Positions 6,868 to 13,801 of a stretch of DNA of 40,178 nucleotides are shown here, piece by piece (position 1 is the stretch's first letter; each line of letters starts with the position of its first letter). Source of the DNA: a virus; IMG/VR virus record IMGVR_UViG_3300018481_000039, positions 1 to 40,178 of that record; one strand, 5' to 3'. The notes under the pieces are model-generated. The model saw only the letters and a program-made list of their open reading frames with translations, ran no database searches and was not told where the DNA came from. A program made the position numbers and the translations under genes.

Positions 6868-7652
6868 TATTTCAGATGCACATGACCGAGATGTGCAATC
6901 GGATACGGCAGCGGCGGCTCAGAACCTAAAATCTTTCTGTGCATCTCGCCATGAAGATGCGACAAGAAGAGCTTGACCGCATAGCGTTTTGCTCGCGCGT
7001 GGATATGAGCTGGGGGCAACTTGCCGATGATATAGCTTTTGTAAGCGTCAGTCGTTTGACCGATTTTGAATCGCTCCAACTTGGCCTTTGCCTGATCGGC
7101 AAATTCTCCAAGCTCATTGCGCTTCTCTTCTTGTGCCTTGCGCTCCTTCCAGATATGGCCATAGTAGCACTTCTCATTCCCAGAGAACTTTACAAAACTC
7201 TCACCGGCATGAAAGCAAATCACTTTCAGCGCCGCATTCCATGGCCGCTTCTTCTTTGCCTCCCAGCGCACAGTAGGATCAAGACCGGCAAAGCGCCAGA
7301 TGTGACCTACAGTTGGTGCCTTATGGATATCGATATGCGCGAGCAGACCGGCACTGATCACCGGTCCGATACCAAAGACGCCGCGCATCCATTCACCAAC
7401 CGGATGACCTTCAGTGTATTTATCTAGGGCGCGTTTGATCTGCGCCTCCAGCGTCGCACTCTGTTCCTCGTACCAAGACAATACCAAGTGAGGCTCTTCC
7501 TTGATCGAGCGGATTTGCCCGGCTGCGCGAATACGATTTTCTTGCATGGTGTAGTAGCTATCAACGAGGAACCTTGCCTCCGCATCACTCAGGGTTATGG
7601 CGGCCGTGGCAAGGTCACGCGTCAGACGTTGGATCGGATTCATATCAGACAT
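6867..7652 (-). CDS. tasA: Tas-like Nop/IS110-C-terminal domain protein (TasA type, no nuclease domain)
   Basis: A 261-residue protein. Residues about 40-85 form a charged coiled coil (ENRIRAAGQIRSIKEE... ATLEAQIKRALDKY). Residues 94-109 are GIGPVISAGLLAHIDI and 117-126 HIWRFAGLDP, followed by a basic segment, KKKRPWNAALKVICFHAG. Coiled coil, GIGP helix-hairpin and FAGLDP are shared by the C-terminal domain of IS110 transposases and the Nop domain of box C/D RNP proteins, which is the RNA-binding core of TIGR-associated (Tas) proteins. No DEDD/RuvC, HNH or serine-catalytic segment is visible, so it fits the nuclease-less TasA group rather than an IS110 transposase. An AGGAGG Shine-Dalgarno lies 7 nt before the ATG at 7652. 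Its stop touches the last repeat of the guide array, supporting one locus. Expected role: bind 36-nt tigRNAs and, guided by their two spacers, bind DNA. The call is structural inference from visible motifs. Confidence 0.85.
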   Translation of the reverse strand: MSDMNPIQRLTRDLATAAITLSDAEARFLVDSYYTMQENRIRAAGQIRSIKEEPHLVLSWYEEQSATLEAQIKRALDKYTEGHPVGEWMRGVFGIGPVISAGLLAHIDIHKAPTVGHIWRFAGLDPTVRWEAKKKRPWNAALKVICFHAGESFVKFSGNEKCYYGHIWKERKAQEEKRNELGEFADQAKAKLERFKIGQTTDAYKSYIIGKLPPAHIHARAKRYAVKLFLSHLHGEMHRKILGSEPPLPYPIAHLGHVHLK

Positions 7653-7679
7653 ATCAATTCCTCCTATGTGTGTGAGATT

Positions 7680-7916
7680 TTACTTTGAGTGGCCGGTCTG
7701 CCGGCCCATTGGATCGTAGAATGTAGTGCCGTTGTTATTAGTAACTGCACGACCTGTAGTCTGGCCTAGTGGATTGTAGAACGTTGTATTGCCGCGCGTG
7801 TCAGTCACTGTGCGGCCGACCACTTGGCCATTCGGGTTACGGACCGTTTGCTGCTTGGTTTGCGCCAAGGCAACACTCGGTAGCGTCAGCAGTAGCAAAG
7901 CGATAATGATCTTCAT
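7680..7916 (-). CDS. secreted 78-residue protein with tandem FYxPxGxxxGR repeats
   Basis: It starts with a signal peptide (MKIIIALLLLTLPSVALAQT). Three imperfect ~22-residue repeats follow: VRNPNGQVVGRTVTDTRG, FYNPLGQTTGRAVTNNNG and FYDPMGRQTGHSK. Such NPxGxxxGR repeats occur in small periplasmic proteins of alphaproteobacteria. It lies directly upstream (in transcription) of the Tas-like gene, 27 bp away, with its start overlapping the preceding gene's stop. Its function is unknown; it may be an envelope-located accessory protein. The product is probably host-derived. Confidence 0.7.
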   Translation of the reverse strand: MKIIIALLLLTLPSVALAQTKQQTVRNPNGQVVGRTVTDTRGNTTFYNPLGQTTGRAVTNNNGTTFYDPMGRQTGHSK

Positions 7917-8182
7917 AGTCCACCTTCTCCATTGCTAGCTTCAAACTCCTCGAAGCGTTCGATCTGTGTCTTGAACAATTTAATGATGTCCTTGCGATCA
8001 GCGCCATTAGAGATATAGTTGCACAGACCGCTCTTGTCATTGAACGGAAAGACAAGCAAGACAAATCCATTCTCGCGTTTGCCTTTGCCGCTCATAGTAG
8101 CGCCATTGAGGATTTTATCTAAGGCTATAGCCATAGCGTTCATAGCTTCTCTAATTGACATTTCAACTGGTTCATCTTTCAT
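7913..8182 (-). CDS. conserved small phage protein, unknown function
   Basis: An 89-residue protein with a helical N-terminus (MSIREAMNAMAIALDKIL) and a core FVLLVFPFNDKSGLCNYISN followed by GADRKDIIKLFKTQIERFEE. The pattern 'vFPF...CNYISN..R.D.i.lfk..i.rfe' is one I associate with small hypothetical proteins of many phages. No catalytic motif is evident. It overlaps the next gene by 4 bp and forms an operon with its neighbours. Confidence 0.7.
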   Translation of the reverse strand: MKDEPVEMSIREAMNAMAIALDKILNGATMSGKGKRENGFVLLVFPFNDKSGLCNYISNGADRKDIIKLFKTQIERFEEFEASNGEGGL

Positions 8183-8452
8183 TTATGGCTCCTCATGTTC
8201 TTGATCTGGTTCCGGATGATTCCAAGGCGGTGGCGTCACACGTTTGCATATCAAGATATTAGATACTGAGTCTTGCGTGACGGTGAACCACTTGGCCTTG
8301 TGGTATGAATAAGCAACGATGTACTCTTTAAAATCCTCCATCGTGCATTGCTTGTCGCAAGCGATTGTACCGGCATCTCCCATCTTCAATGTTCGCAAGA
8401 CGCCATGTGCACGCTGAGCGATTGTTTTAAGTTTTTGCTTTTCTGGATCCAT
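8183..8452 (-). CDS. hypothetical protein
   Basis: An 89-residue protein with a helical first third (KQKLKTIAQRAHGVLRTLKM), a middle CDKQCTMEDFKEYIVAY segment and a Pro/Glu-rich end (PPPWNHPEPDQEHEEP). No family is recognised. It is placed in the minus-strand operon; its start region overlaps the upstream gene by 26 bp, which is common here. Confidence 0.6.
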   Translation of the reverse strand: MDPEKQKLKTIAQRAHGVLRTLKMGDAGTIACDKQCTMEDFKEYIVAYSYHKAKWFTVTQDSVSNILICKRVTPPPWNHPEPDQEHEEP

Positions 8453-8624
8453 GTTTCTTCTTCTCCATCTTATGACTAGTGATGATTGTAACAGAGATGC
8501 TGATCCGATTGTCCACCACTACGCTATAGGGCGATGAAGCTTCAGTAACGATCCCTGATCCACCGGGCCATGTCACTGCTGTGCCTGGCGGGTATGGATA
8601 GGTCTTGTTGTAATCATAGGCCAT
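8427..8624 (-). CDS. hypothetical protein
   Basis: A 65-residue protein beginning MAYDYNKTYPYPPGTAVTWP, with a likely small beta-barrel (GSGIVTEASSPYSVVVDNR) and a Lys/Arg-rich tail (KMEKKKHGSRKAKT). Its ATG overlaps the stop of the upstream gene (TAATG). The beta-strand pattern followed by a basic tail could suit nucleic-acid binding, but no family is recognised. Confidence 0.6.
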   Translation of the reverse strand: MAYDYNKTYPYPPGTAVTWPGGSGIVTEASSPYSVVVDNRISISVTIITSHKMEKKKHGSRKAKT

Positions 8625-8854
8625 TAGCTGCTGCTCCGCTTGTGTGTTGGTAATTTCCTAACATCGATCAACAAGCACTCGTTAATCTGCGTAGCCAACT
8701 CAGCGATAGCCTTGGCTTCCTTAATAGCAAAATCATTCACCTTTCGCTCAGCTGCTATATCTAAGCCGGCCAGCACTGCCTTCATCAAGTGACGAGGTCC
8801 ATACGCCATTACGTGAATTGCGACGATGTCCTCAGTAGCATATTTTTTATTCAT
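8624..8854 (-). CDS. hypothetical protein
   Basis: A 76-residue, mostly helical protein: MNKKYATEDIVAIHVMAYGP, then LMKAVLAGLDIAAERKVNDF, ending in KLPTHKRSSS. The start chosen is the ATG at 8854, which has CACACAAGGAG six nt upstream, the recurrent leader of this region; a longer in-frame version lacks a ribosome site. Function unknown. Confidence 0.65.
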   Translation of the reverse strand: MNKKYATEDIVAIHVMAYGPRHLMKAVLAGLDIAAERKVNDFAIKEAKAIAELATQINECLLIDVRKLPTHKRSSS

Positions 8855-8909
8855 CTTACTCTCCTTGTGTGTGAGGGAGCTGGCCGTTGCCGACCAGCCC
8901 CATTGAGAT

Positions 8910-9263
8910 TTACTTTCCTGTGATGCCAACTTTTAATTTGAACCCGTCCGCTGCCGCTCGAATATCTTGCGACAGAATATTGGCCTCTTCAATTTGGAGA
9001 TAGACCAGCTTGCCTTTCTCGCGAATGGCAGCCGCTGCTTCAGATAGCAACTTCATATCCGCATCAGTCTCGCGCAACGCACCTTCCAATTTGGATATGC
9101 GCTCCTTGACGGCTGTGCCCATCTCCTCGACCGCAGCCGCAGCCTTCTCATATTGAGCTTGCACAGCCTCAGCAGATAACCGGCCAAGGTCCTCGGCAGC
9201 TACTGGCTTTGGCATATTATGCTCGTGTTCGCTCATATGCACATTGTTCGGATCACGTACCAT
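8910..9263 (-). CDS. coiled-coil hypothetical protein
   Basis: A 117-residue protein dominated by a long Ala/Glu/Lys-rich coiled coil (about residues 30-100: YEKAAAAVEEMGTAVKERI, LRETDADMKLLSEAAAAI). The C-terminal end is beta-like (GFKLKVGITGK). The start at 9263 is supported by CACACACAGGAG. No family name can be given; a structural or oligomeric scaffold is plausible. It lies between the SNF2 helicase and the small accessory genes. Confidence 0.65.
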   Translation of the reverse strand: MVRDPNNVHMSEHEHNMPKPVAAEDLGRLSAEAVQAQYEKAAAAVEEMGTAVKERISKLEGALRETDADMKLLSEAAAAIREKGKLVYLQIEEANILSQDIRAAADGFKLKVGITGK

Positions 9264-9283
9264 ATTTTATTCTCCTGTGTGTG

Positions 9284-10867
9284 TTAGATTAGCCATTGAC
9301 GCCACTCATCACCGCTGATTGTAGCGGCCATATCGATCTTGTTCCTCAGAGCCTCAATGATCTTCTCATCGACGGTCCCGCGAACAATCAAGTCAATGTA
9401 TGCGACTGACTTGATCTTATCGATACCTTGTGCACGCTCTTCTGATTGAGAGCGGTATTCTAGATTGTTTGTATTGGAAAAATATATAACAGTATCAGCA
9501 ACAACCCACAGACGGCCGCGACCGCCAGCAGATGGAGTACCAACCATAAAGCGGCACTCAGGATTATTTCTGAATTGCTCTTCTTCCGCTTCACGGGTCT
9601 TGATATTGCCGCCCCAAAACCGGGCAACGCTGTCTTGTCCATAAGCCTTGGAGATCGCATTGCTGATCTTCCTTACGTTGTAATCGTAGGAACACCAAAT
9701 GATCGCTTTGCCTTCCACCTCATCCAATACCTCCATGAGCTGTTTGGTACGCTTCTCATCGACTTCATGTAGCTCGTTGTTCTCATCACGGGTGTGCCCG
9801 CAGAGAACTTGATGAAGCCGGATCATTCGCGAGATGACGTTGAGTGCGGTAACATGGCCCGTTGTCTTTTGCTCTTCCATCAACTCTGCGGTCGCATTCT
9901 CCTTGAGCGATTTATAAATACGCTTTTGGTCCGTAGTCATTTCAACGTCGCGAAAGCTATACAGCTTGGGCGGTAGGTCATAGCAATCCGCGAGCGATAC
10001 CCGGAATGAATGCGCGGCGATTTTGTCGCGCAACTCTTCCTCATTCTTGTAGCCTGTGATCGCAGGAAAGTTATCATACCATATCCGCCTCTTGTCGAGT
10101 TCAAGAAGCACAGTCTTGCGATCTAGGTCAGCAACCGAACAAATCCATCCATCGATTGTCACGCGTCCATCGCCCGTGGCCCTTAGCAACTTGCTCTGGA
10201 GTATCCCAGTCGGCAAGGTACAAATCTTTTCCTCAACGGCATAGCGTGCCTTGAATGTCGTGAATGTCTGGTGACCCAAACATCCAGGCTTCAAGAATTG
10301 GAATTGATAGAACACGTCCAGAGGCGAACGCGGGGAGATCAAGCCGGTCAAGATACGCCGCACCGTCGCGAGCGGTGCGAGCTTCAAAGCCTTTTTGGTC
10401 CTGATGCTATCGTTCTTGATCGTTGTGCTCTCATCCATAGCGAAGTAAACGCTGCGCTGCTCTAAGAAGGTCTTGGCCGTTTTGAACGCTTCATCGACGC
10501 TCGACAACGCCTCGATATTCATTATGAGCATGCGCGGTCGTTTATGCTCGGCTAAGAACTGCGCGCGTATTTTTGCGCGGTGAGCGTTCTTGCCTGACTC
10601 CCATATATTGATCCGCAAGCGTTTGTAGAGCGCTGGCGCAAGATGCTCCTTGGCCGCTGTCTCCCAAGTCTTGTAGACGCCAGCTGGAGCGATGACGAGC
10701 AAGTCATTGACCTTTCCTTCAGCTTCCAACCGGCCAAAGTCATCGAGCGCCACTTTGGTCTTGCCGGTCCTCATCGCCATTTGGTATGCGAAAAATTCCC
10801 GGCCTTCTGATAGCTTGAGTGCGGTCCTCTGATGAGCCCAAGGTTCGAATGGTGACTGATACTTCAT
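9284..10867 (-). CDS. SNF2/superfamily 2 helicase
   Basis: A 527-residue SF2 ATPase. Motif I is AMRTGKTKVALD (about residues 31-42), motif Ia LLVIAPAGVYKTWE, and motif II the variant AMDESTTIKN (about 144-152). Motif III is RILTGLISPRSPLDVFYQFQ, a SNF2-type signature. The C-terminal RecA-like domain has IIWCSYDYNVRKI, FMVGTPSAGGRG and the arginine-finger motif RSQSEERAQGIDK. Phage SNF2-like helicases of this length act in replication, recombination or DNA remodelling. It overlaps the downstream-encoded partner by 4 bp (start at 10867), so the two are co-translated. Exact substrate unknown. Confidence 0.88.
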   Translation of the reverse strand: MKYQSPFEPWAHQRTALKLSEGREFFAYQMAMRTGKTKVALDDFGRLEAEGKVNDLLVIAPAGVYKTWETAAKEHLAPALYKRLRINIWESGKNAHRAKIRAQFLAEHKRPRMLIMNIEALSSVDEAFKTAKTFLEQRSVYFAMDESTTIKNDSIRTKKALKLAPLATVRRILTGLISPRSPLDVFYQFQFLKPGCLGHQTFTTFKARYAVEEKICTLPTGILQSKLLRATGDGRVTIDGWICSVADLDRKTVLLELDKRRIWYDNFPAITGYKNEEELRDKIAAHSFRVSLADCYDLPPKLYSFRDVEMTTDQKRIYKSLKENATAELMEEQKTTGHVTALNVISRMIRLHQVLCGHTRDENNELHEVDEKRTKQLMEVLDEVEGKAIIWCSYDYNVRKISNAISKAYGQDSVARFWGGNIKTREAEEEQFRNNPECRFMVGTPSAGGRGRLWVVADTVIYFSNTNNLEYRSQSEERAQGIDKIKSVAYIDLIVRGTVDEKIIEALRNKIDMAATISGDEWRQWLI

Positions 10868-11205
10868 GCGGCCTCAATCCTCTTCTTGACATTCTTTAGG
10901 CGGTTACGCACCATGGCCGCCTGCTGATACTTATTCAATTTGCGAGGCACCAGCGTCCATTCGATAGGGATTGGGCCACGACGTTTTGTCTTAGCAACCT
11001 TACAATTCTCGCCATTGATCTTTAGCTTATCATCCAGAGATTTAAGATATGATACAACCGCTTGGCGCGCGTGGTGTGGTTTGTTTCTCCCTTTGTAGAA
11101 GGCATTGGTCAATATCGTCGTGTTCTTTGGGTTAGGCCCTAGCAACACAAACAAACGCAACTCTGAATTGGAATACTGAACGGGCGGATCGTCTTTCAGT
11201 TTCAT
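10864..11205 (-). CDS. probable winged-helix-like DNA-binding protein upstream of helicase
   Basis: A 113-residue basic protein. ELRLFVLLGPNPKNTTILTN and HHARQAVVSYLKSLDDKLK resemble a helix-turn-helix arrangement, followed by a beta wing (KRRGPIPIEWTLVPRKLN) and a Lys/Arg-rich C-terminal helix (VRNRLKNVKKRIEAA). No named family is recognised. Its stop overlaps the helicase start (ATGA), suggesting joint expression and possibly joint function on DNA. Confidence 0.55.
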   Translation of the reverse strand: MKLKDDPPVQYSNSELRLFVLLGPNPKNTTILTNAFYKGRNKPHHARQAVVSYLKSLDDKLKINGENCKVAKTKRRGPIPIEWTLVPRKLNKYQQAAMVRNRLKNVKKRIEAA

Positions 11206-11232
11206 GGCTCTTACTCCTTGCTGTGGGATCTC

Positions 11233-11544
11233 TTAGTCCATCCTCGACACTTCAAAACTTCCATCCAATTGGATGATAGCAACCCAACCAAATTGATATG
11301 TTATGATCATCTCATCTCTCATCTTCATTACTGCGAGTGCCGGATGAGCTGGGTCGCCCGGGTATTTGAGTGATAGATCGTCGCGCAGCTCGAACCCTTT
11401 GAAGGGCCGCCATCCTCCACCATGTACATAATTAGTGTGGAGTTGATCGCGTGCGGGCCTAGGATCATTTTCATCGAGCCATCCAGGGATATATCCGACA
11501 TGGTTTGGATCGCACATTTCGTGAATTATCAAGACTGGTACCAT
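11233..11544 (-). CDS. hypothetical protein
   Basis: A 103-residue protein beginning MVPVLIIHEMCDPNHVGYIP, with PRPARDQLHTNYVHGGGWRP in the middle and a C-terminal MIITYQFGWVAIIQLDGSF. The ATG at 11544 is chosen for its AGGAGG Shine-Dalgarno; an 11-residue upstream extension has none. The pattern looks like a small alpha/beta fold but I cannot assign a family. Confidence 0.65.
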   Translation of the reverse strand: MVPVLIIHEMCDPNHVGYIPGWLDENDPRPARDQLHTNYVHGGGWRPFKGFELRDDLSLKYPGDPAHPALAVMKMRDEMIITYQFGWVAIIQLDGSFEVSRMD

Positions 11545-11581
11545 TTTAACCTCCTGTTGAATGAGAAGAAAGGCCACCTAA

Positions 11582-11626
11582 TTTGGTTTCACGCGGAGCA
11601 ATACGAACGCGCTCACGCGAACCAAA
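11582..11626 (-). promoter_or_regulatory. long leader hairpin
   Basis: TTTGGTT (11582-11588), CGCG (11592-11595) and GAGC (11596-11599) pair with GCTC (11611-11614), CGCG (11616-11619) and AACCAAA (11620-11626). The result is a 15-bp interrupted stem with an 11-nt loop. It lies in the ~150-bp leader between the 11697 stop and the 11544 start, so it is either a terminator without a U-tract or a regulatory 5'UTR structure. Confidence 0.6.
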
Positions 11627-11696
11627 CCTTGTTGGAAGGGAGATGAATAAACCTTCCGCACGCGCTGATGGCCGCGCCTGTGCTGGGGTGTCGCAA

Positions 11697-11945
11697 CTAG
11701 TTATGTACGTTTGTAGGGAACGTGACGCCCTTACCGCGCTTCCATTCAAAGACAGTGAAGTCTCCACCGTCCGTAATGATCACGCGATCAACGACGCCCA
11801 TCTTGACGGCGACATTGTTAGTGTAGTGATGCGCCACGGTCACGGCTTCTTTCGCAGTCACCCAGCGACGAACATACTCATAGGTGCCGTCGATGAAGAA
11901 CTGGCATACTGAGAACTCGCACTCGCCCTCTTCTCCGAATTTCAT
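11697..11945 (-). CDS. hypothetical protein
   Basis: An 82-residue protein beginning MKFGEEGECEFSVCQFFIDG, with YEYVRRWVTAKEAVTVAHHY and a beta C-terminus (VDRVIITDGGDFTVFEWKRG). Proteins with this 'eeceFsVcqFf.dg.yEyvrr.V...eAv' pattern are frequent unnamed phage products. The start abuts the upstream gene's stop. Function unknown. Confidence 0.68.
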   Translation of the reverse strand: MKFGEEGECEFSVCQFFIDGTYEYVRRWVTAKEAVTVAHHYTNNVAVKMGVVDRVIITDGGDFTVFEWKRGKGVTFPTNVHN

Positions 11946-12196
11946 TACATCTTACTCCTCATACATTTGACGACGGCCTCGATGCCCTCAGGGCCGATAG
12001 CGCGAGCGACGGCCGCAATGGTAGCAAACTGCGGACGCTTTGTCGGTCCATAGAACCAATTGTAAAGCGTCGTCGATGATACGCCACTATCTTGCGATAG
12101 CTGCCCATATCCCTTCCCGTTGACCGTACCGCGCAACGCGTCAATCACTGGGTCCTTGGTGCGAAAACTATATGTCTTGTAAAGTTTGGTTCTCAC
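11945..12196 (-). CDS. Cro/XRE-like helix-turn-helix protein
   Basis: An 83-residue protein. The segment GYGQLSQDSGVSSTTLYNWF followed by PQFATIAAVARAIG is a typical lambda-repressor-like HTH ('l...sGvs..tl..w..G....P...tl..ia.alg'). The start is a GTG at 12196 that overlaps the previous stop (GTGA), with GGAGG 6 nt upstream. It is likely a phage transcriptional regulator or DNA-binding protein. No operator site has been identified. Confidence 0.72.
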   Translation of the reverse strand: MRTKLYKTYSFRTKDPVIDALRGTVNGKGYGQLSQDSGVSSTTLYNWFYGPTKRPQFATIAAVARAIGPEGIEAVVKCMRSKM

Positions 12197-12516
12197 TTGG
12201 AGCCTCCTGCCTTAATGTAACCCTTGGCGGTCTTTTTCATCAGACCATTCTTTACGGCTGTAGCAAGCGCAGTGCTAACTCCATCGATCGAATAACCATT
12301 CTCTGAGAGCGCGGTCTTGAACTCCTTCGCTTGCTTTGGAGCATCTGTCGCGAAAGCCGCAACCGCTCTCCATGCTTGGATACCTCCTTTCTTTCCTCCC
12401 GCACCCTTCACGATGAGCGGTCGCAAGTCCAGATCGTCTATCTTGAAGCGGTGGATCGCAGCGAGGATTTCTCCCAACTGTTTATCACCGACTGAAAACG
12501 AAACGATGAATGCCAT
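12193..12516 (-). CDS. hypothetical protein with winged-helix-like C-terminus
   Basis: A 107-residue protein. It begins with a beta segment (MAFIVSFSVGDKQLGEILAA). The C-terminus (ALSENGYSIDGVSTALATAV, GLMKKTAKGYIKAG) resembles a winged-helix with a basic wing. The start at 12516 is chosen for its CACACAGGAG leader; a 21-codon upstream extension would run through the hairpin at 12542-12569. It overlaps the HTH gene by 4 bp. Possible DNA-binding protein, family not recognised. Confidence 0.65.
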   Translation of the reverse strand: MAFIVSFSVGDKQLGEILAAIHRFKIDDLDLRPLIVKGAGGKKGGIQAWRAVAAFATDAPKQAKEFKTALSENGYSIDGVSTALATAVKNGLMKKTAKGYIKAGGSK

Positions 12517-12541
12517 TGTAGTTTCTCCTGTGTGGGTATTG

Positions 12542-12569
12542 CCCGGCCAGAGATCATTCTCTGACCGGG
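12542..12569 (-). promoter_or_regulatory. 12-bp leader hairpin
   Basis: CCCGGCCAGAGA (12542-12553) pairs with TCTCTGACCGGG (12558-12569) with one mismatch and a 4-nt loop. It lies between the zinc-ribbon gene and the 12516 start. No U-tract; processing or pausing element possible. Confidence 0.6.
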
Positions 12570-12575
12570 TAGCGT

Positions 12576-12755
12576 TCATTGGTTGTATCTTTCTCCATTG
12601 TCGTAATCGGGTTCAATCACTAGCATGTAGCAACTATCACAGATCCAATTCAATCTCGGGTCTGCGTTCTCTTTCAATTCAACCATGACAATCTCACAAT
12701 GAGCGCACAGTTTGAATTTTTTCTTCATTGGATTTTTTCGCAAGAGCATCTCCAT
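12576..12755 (-). CDS. small zinc-ribbon protein
   Basis: The product has two CxxC pairs: KLCAHCEIVMVEL and NWICDSCYMLVIEP. It ends GERYNQ. Such ~50-residue double-CxxC proteins are common in phage accessory regions and probably bind one Zn ion. The start is uncertain: ATGs at 12755, 12749 and 12728 are all in frame and none has a strong Shine-Dalgarno. The shortest version has 50 residues, starting MKKKFKLC. The gene begins right at the edge of the first GC-rich island. Confidence 0.65.
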   Translation of the reverse strand: MEMLLRKNPMKKKFKLCAHCEIVMVELKENADPRLNWICDSCYMLVIEPDYDNGERYNQ

Positions 12756-12760
12756 TGGTT

Positions 12761-13039
12761 CGCGGTGGAAATCCCTTCCCCGGTCCCCGGGAGAAGGGTA
12801 GATAGGTACTAAATTACCTCCTTGTTTTACGGTGCCTAGGACGGCCCTAGGCTCGATTTAGGGGTGGGCCCTAGGGTAGTAGCGGCCCTGGCCCTAATCC
12901 CGGCCTAGTCCCGGTTTCCCGGGCGGCATCCTAGGGCCGTTCCCGGGGATTATCTCCCCGGACGGCCCTTCCCCGGGGGAACTTCCCCCGGGCCGGTTCC
13001 CCCGGTCCCCGGGCGGTCCGGTCCCCGGGAGAACAGGGA
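12761..13039. repeat. GC-rich palindromic intergenic island, copy 1
   Basis: About 280 bp without a gene, extremely GC-rich and full of CCCGGG, CCTAGG and CCGGG palindromes. Bases 12761 to about 12950 share roughly 190 bp with 16319 to about 16505 at near-identity: CGCGGTGGAAATCCCTTCCC, GTTTTACGGTGCCTAGG, GGCTCGATTTAGGGG and GGTAGTAGCGGCCCTGG are common. It starts (minus strand) immediately after the stop of the 13040-13219 gene. A perfect AAGGAGGT on the minus strand near 12817-12824 has no start codon behind it. Possible origin, REP-like element or structured RNA. Confidence 0.8.
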
Positions 13040-13219
13040 TCAGTCCTCATCAATCGGCTCATCGCAATCGTATCGCTCCATGATGTCTGAGCGATACCTG
13101 CTTAACTTTTCTTTCTCGCATTTGTAGCAGGCGAATGTGAGATAGATCCCATGGCCATCATAGAGTTTGTGTGGGACATCGCCACTCCCACAAGGACACG
13201 GCTCAGTGAAGAGCGACAT
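13040..13219 (-). CDS. small zinc-binding phage protein (CPCGSG...CYKCE)
   Basis: A 59-residue protein. PCPCGSGDVPHKLYDGHGIY followed by FACYKCEKEKLSRYRSDIM and an acidic end (YDCDEPIDED) gives four Cys for one zinc site. I recognise the 'CGSG..s....D..Gi.l...C..Cr..Kl.ry' pattern as a frequent small phage protein of unknown role. The ATG at 13219 is preceded by AAGGAAGGAAAATAAC; the longer frame upstream has no ribosome site. Confidence 0.75.
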   Translation of the reverse strand: MSLFTEPCPCGSGDVPHKLYDGHGIYLTFACYKCEKEKLSRYRSDIMERYDCDEPIDED

Positions 13220-13220
13220 G

Positions 13221-13433
13221 TTATTTTCCTTCCTTGGCTTTTGGTTCGACAAAATCGAGCGTCTGGAGATCATCGATATCTTCATCGGTGATCCAACTCC
13301 AATCGTCCCATTTAACGCGGACCGTTCGCTTGTTGAACACGGCTTGAACTACGCCAACGTGGCGCTCGCTGTGAACTAAGTAGACGCGCTGGCCGCAACG
13401 AACAGTTGTCGGTCGTCCTCGGAACCAACTCAT
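13221..13433 (-). CDS. hypothetical small SH3/Tudor-like protein
   Basis: A 70-residue protein: CGQRVYLVHSERHVGVVQAV followed by KRTVRVKWDDWSWITDEDID. The strand pattern 'G..V.lv.s...GvV.av....v.VkWDd...' suggests a small SH3/KOW-like barrel. The ATG overlaps the lipoprotein gene's stop in an ATGA. Function unknown. Confidence 0.62.
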   Translation of the reverse strand: MSWFRGRPTTVRCGQRVYLVHSERHVGVVQAVFNKRTVRVKWDDWSWITDEDIDDLQTLDFVEPKAKEGK

Positions 13434-13801
13434 TTTTTACATCTCCATTTGTAGCGACTGACAAAAACTTTTCGCAGGTTGTGACGACTGCACACATCAC
13501 CGCCACTCGCCTTCGCCTCTTTGGCCTTGGGCCTGCGAGGCGCTACAACTTTGGGCGGCGGCGCATCCGGAGTTGGGGGCGTCACCAATGGAGGCTCCGG
13601 CAGTACCCTCTCAGTGATGACTTTCTTTCGCCCCATAACTTCAGACAGAGCGGACACACCAGCCTCGTATAACGCATCGATGTCCTCAATCTCAGCCGTC
13701 TGTTGTTGCGGCTGAGGTACGCGCGGCGGCATCTTAGTCGGCTGATTGTCATTACACGCTACAAGAAGGAAGCAGGAAAGCGCGCAGATGACATTCTTCA
13801 T
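13430..13801 (-). CDS. predicted lipoprotein with Pro-rich linker
   Basis: A 123-residue protein with a lipobox signal, MKNVICALSCFLLVACN, acylated Cys at position 16. A Pro/Gln-rich segment, a helical part (IEDIDALYEAGVSALSEVM) and a Pro-rich linker (EPPLVTPPTPDAPPPK) follow. The C-terminus is a Cys-containing domain, DVCSRHNLRKVFVSRYKWRC. The CSRH...W.C end recurs in alphaproteobacterial phage lipoproteins. It could be an outer-membrane superinfection or spanin-like protein, but it is not next to the lysis genes; the role is open. The start overlaps the neighbour's stop. Confidence 0.72.
   Translation of the reverse strand: MKNVICALSCFLLVACNDNQPTKMPPRVPQPQQQTAEIEDIDALYEAGVSALSEVMGRKKVITERVLPEPPLVTPPTPDAPPPKVVAPRRPKAKEAKASGGDVCSRHNLRKVFVSRYKWRCKK

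Noticed and set aside
6867-7652. IS110 transposase and an insertion sequence
   Set aside because: Only the C-terminal-like core is present; no N-terminal DEDD catalytic block, no terminal repeats, and it adjoins a 36-bp-period guide array.
10830-10860. tRNA-like GGTTCGAAT
   Set aside because: It lies within the helicase gene and no cloverleaf can be drawn; no tRNA was found in the window.
13406-13672. Plus-strand frames in the 7.7-31.5 kb region
   Set aside because: They are antisense to well supported minus-strand genes with overlapping starts and stops.
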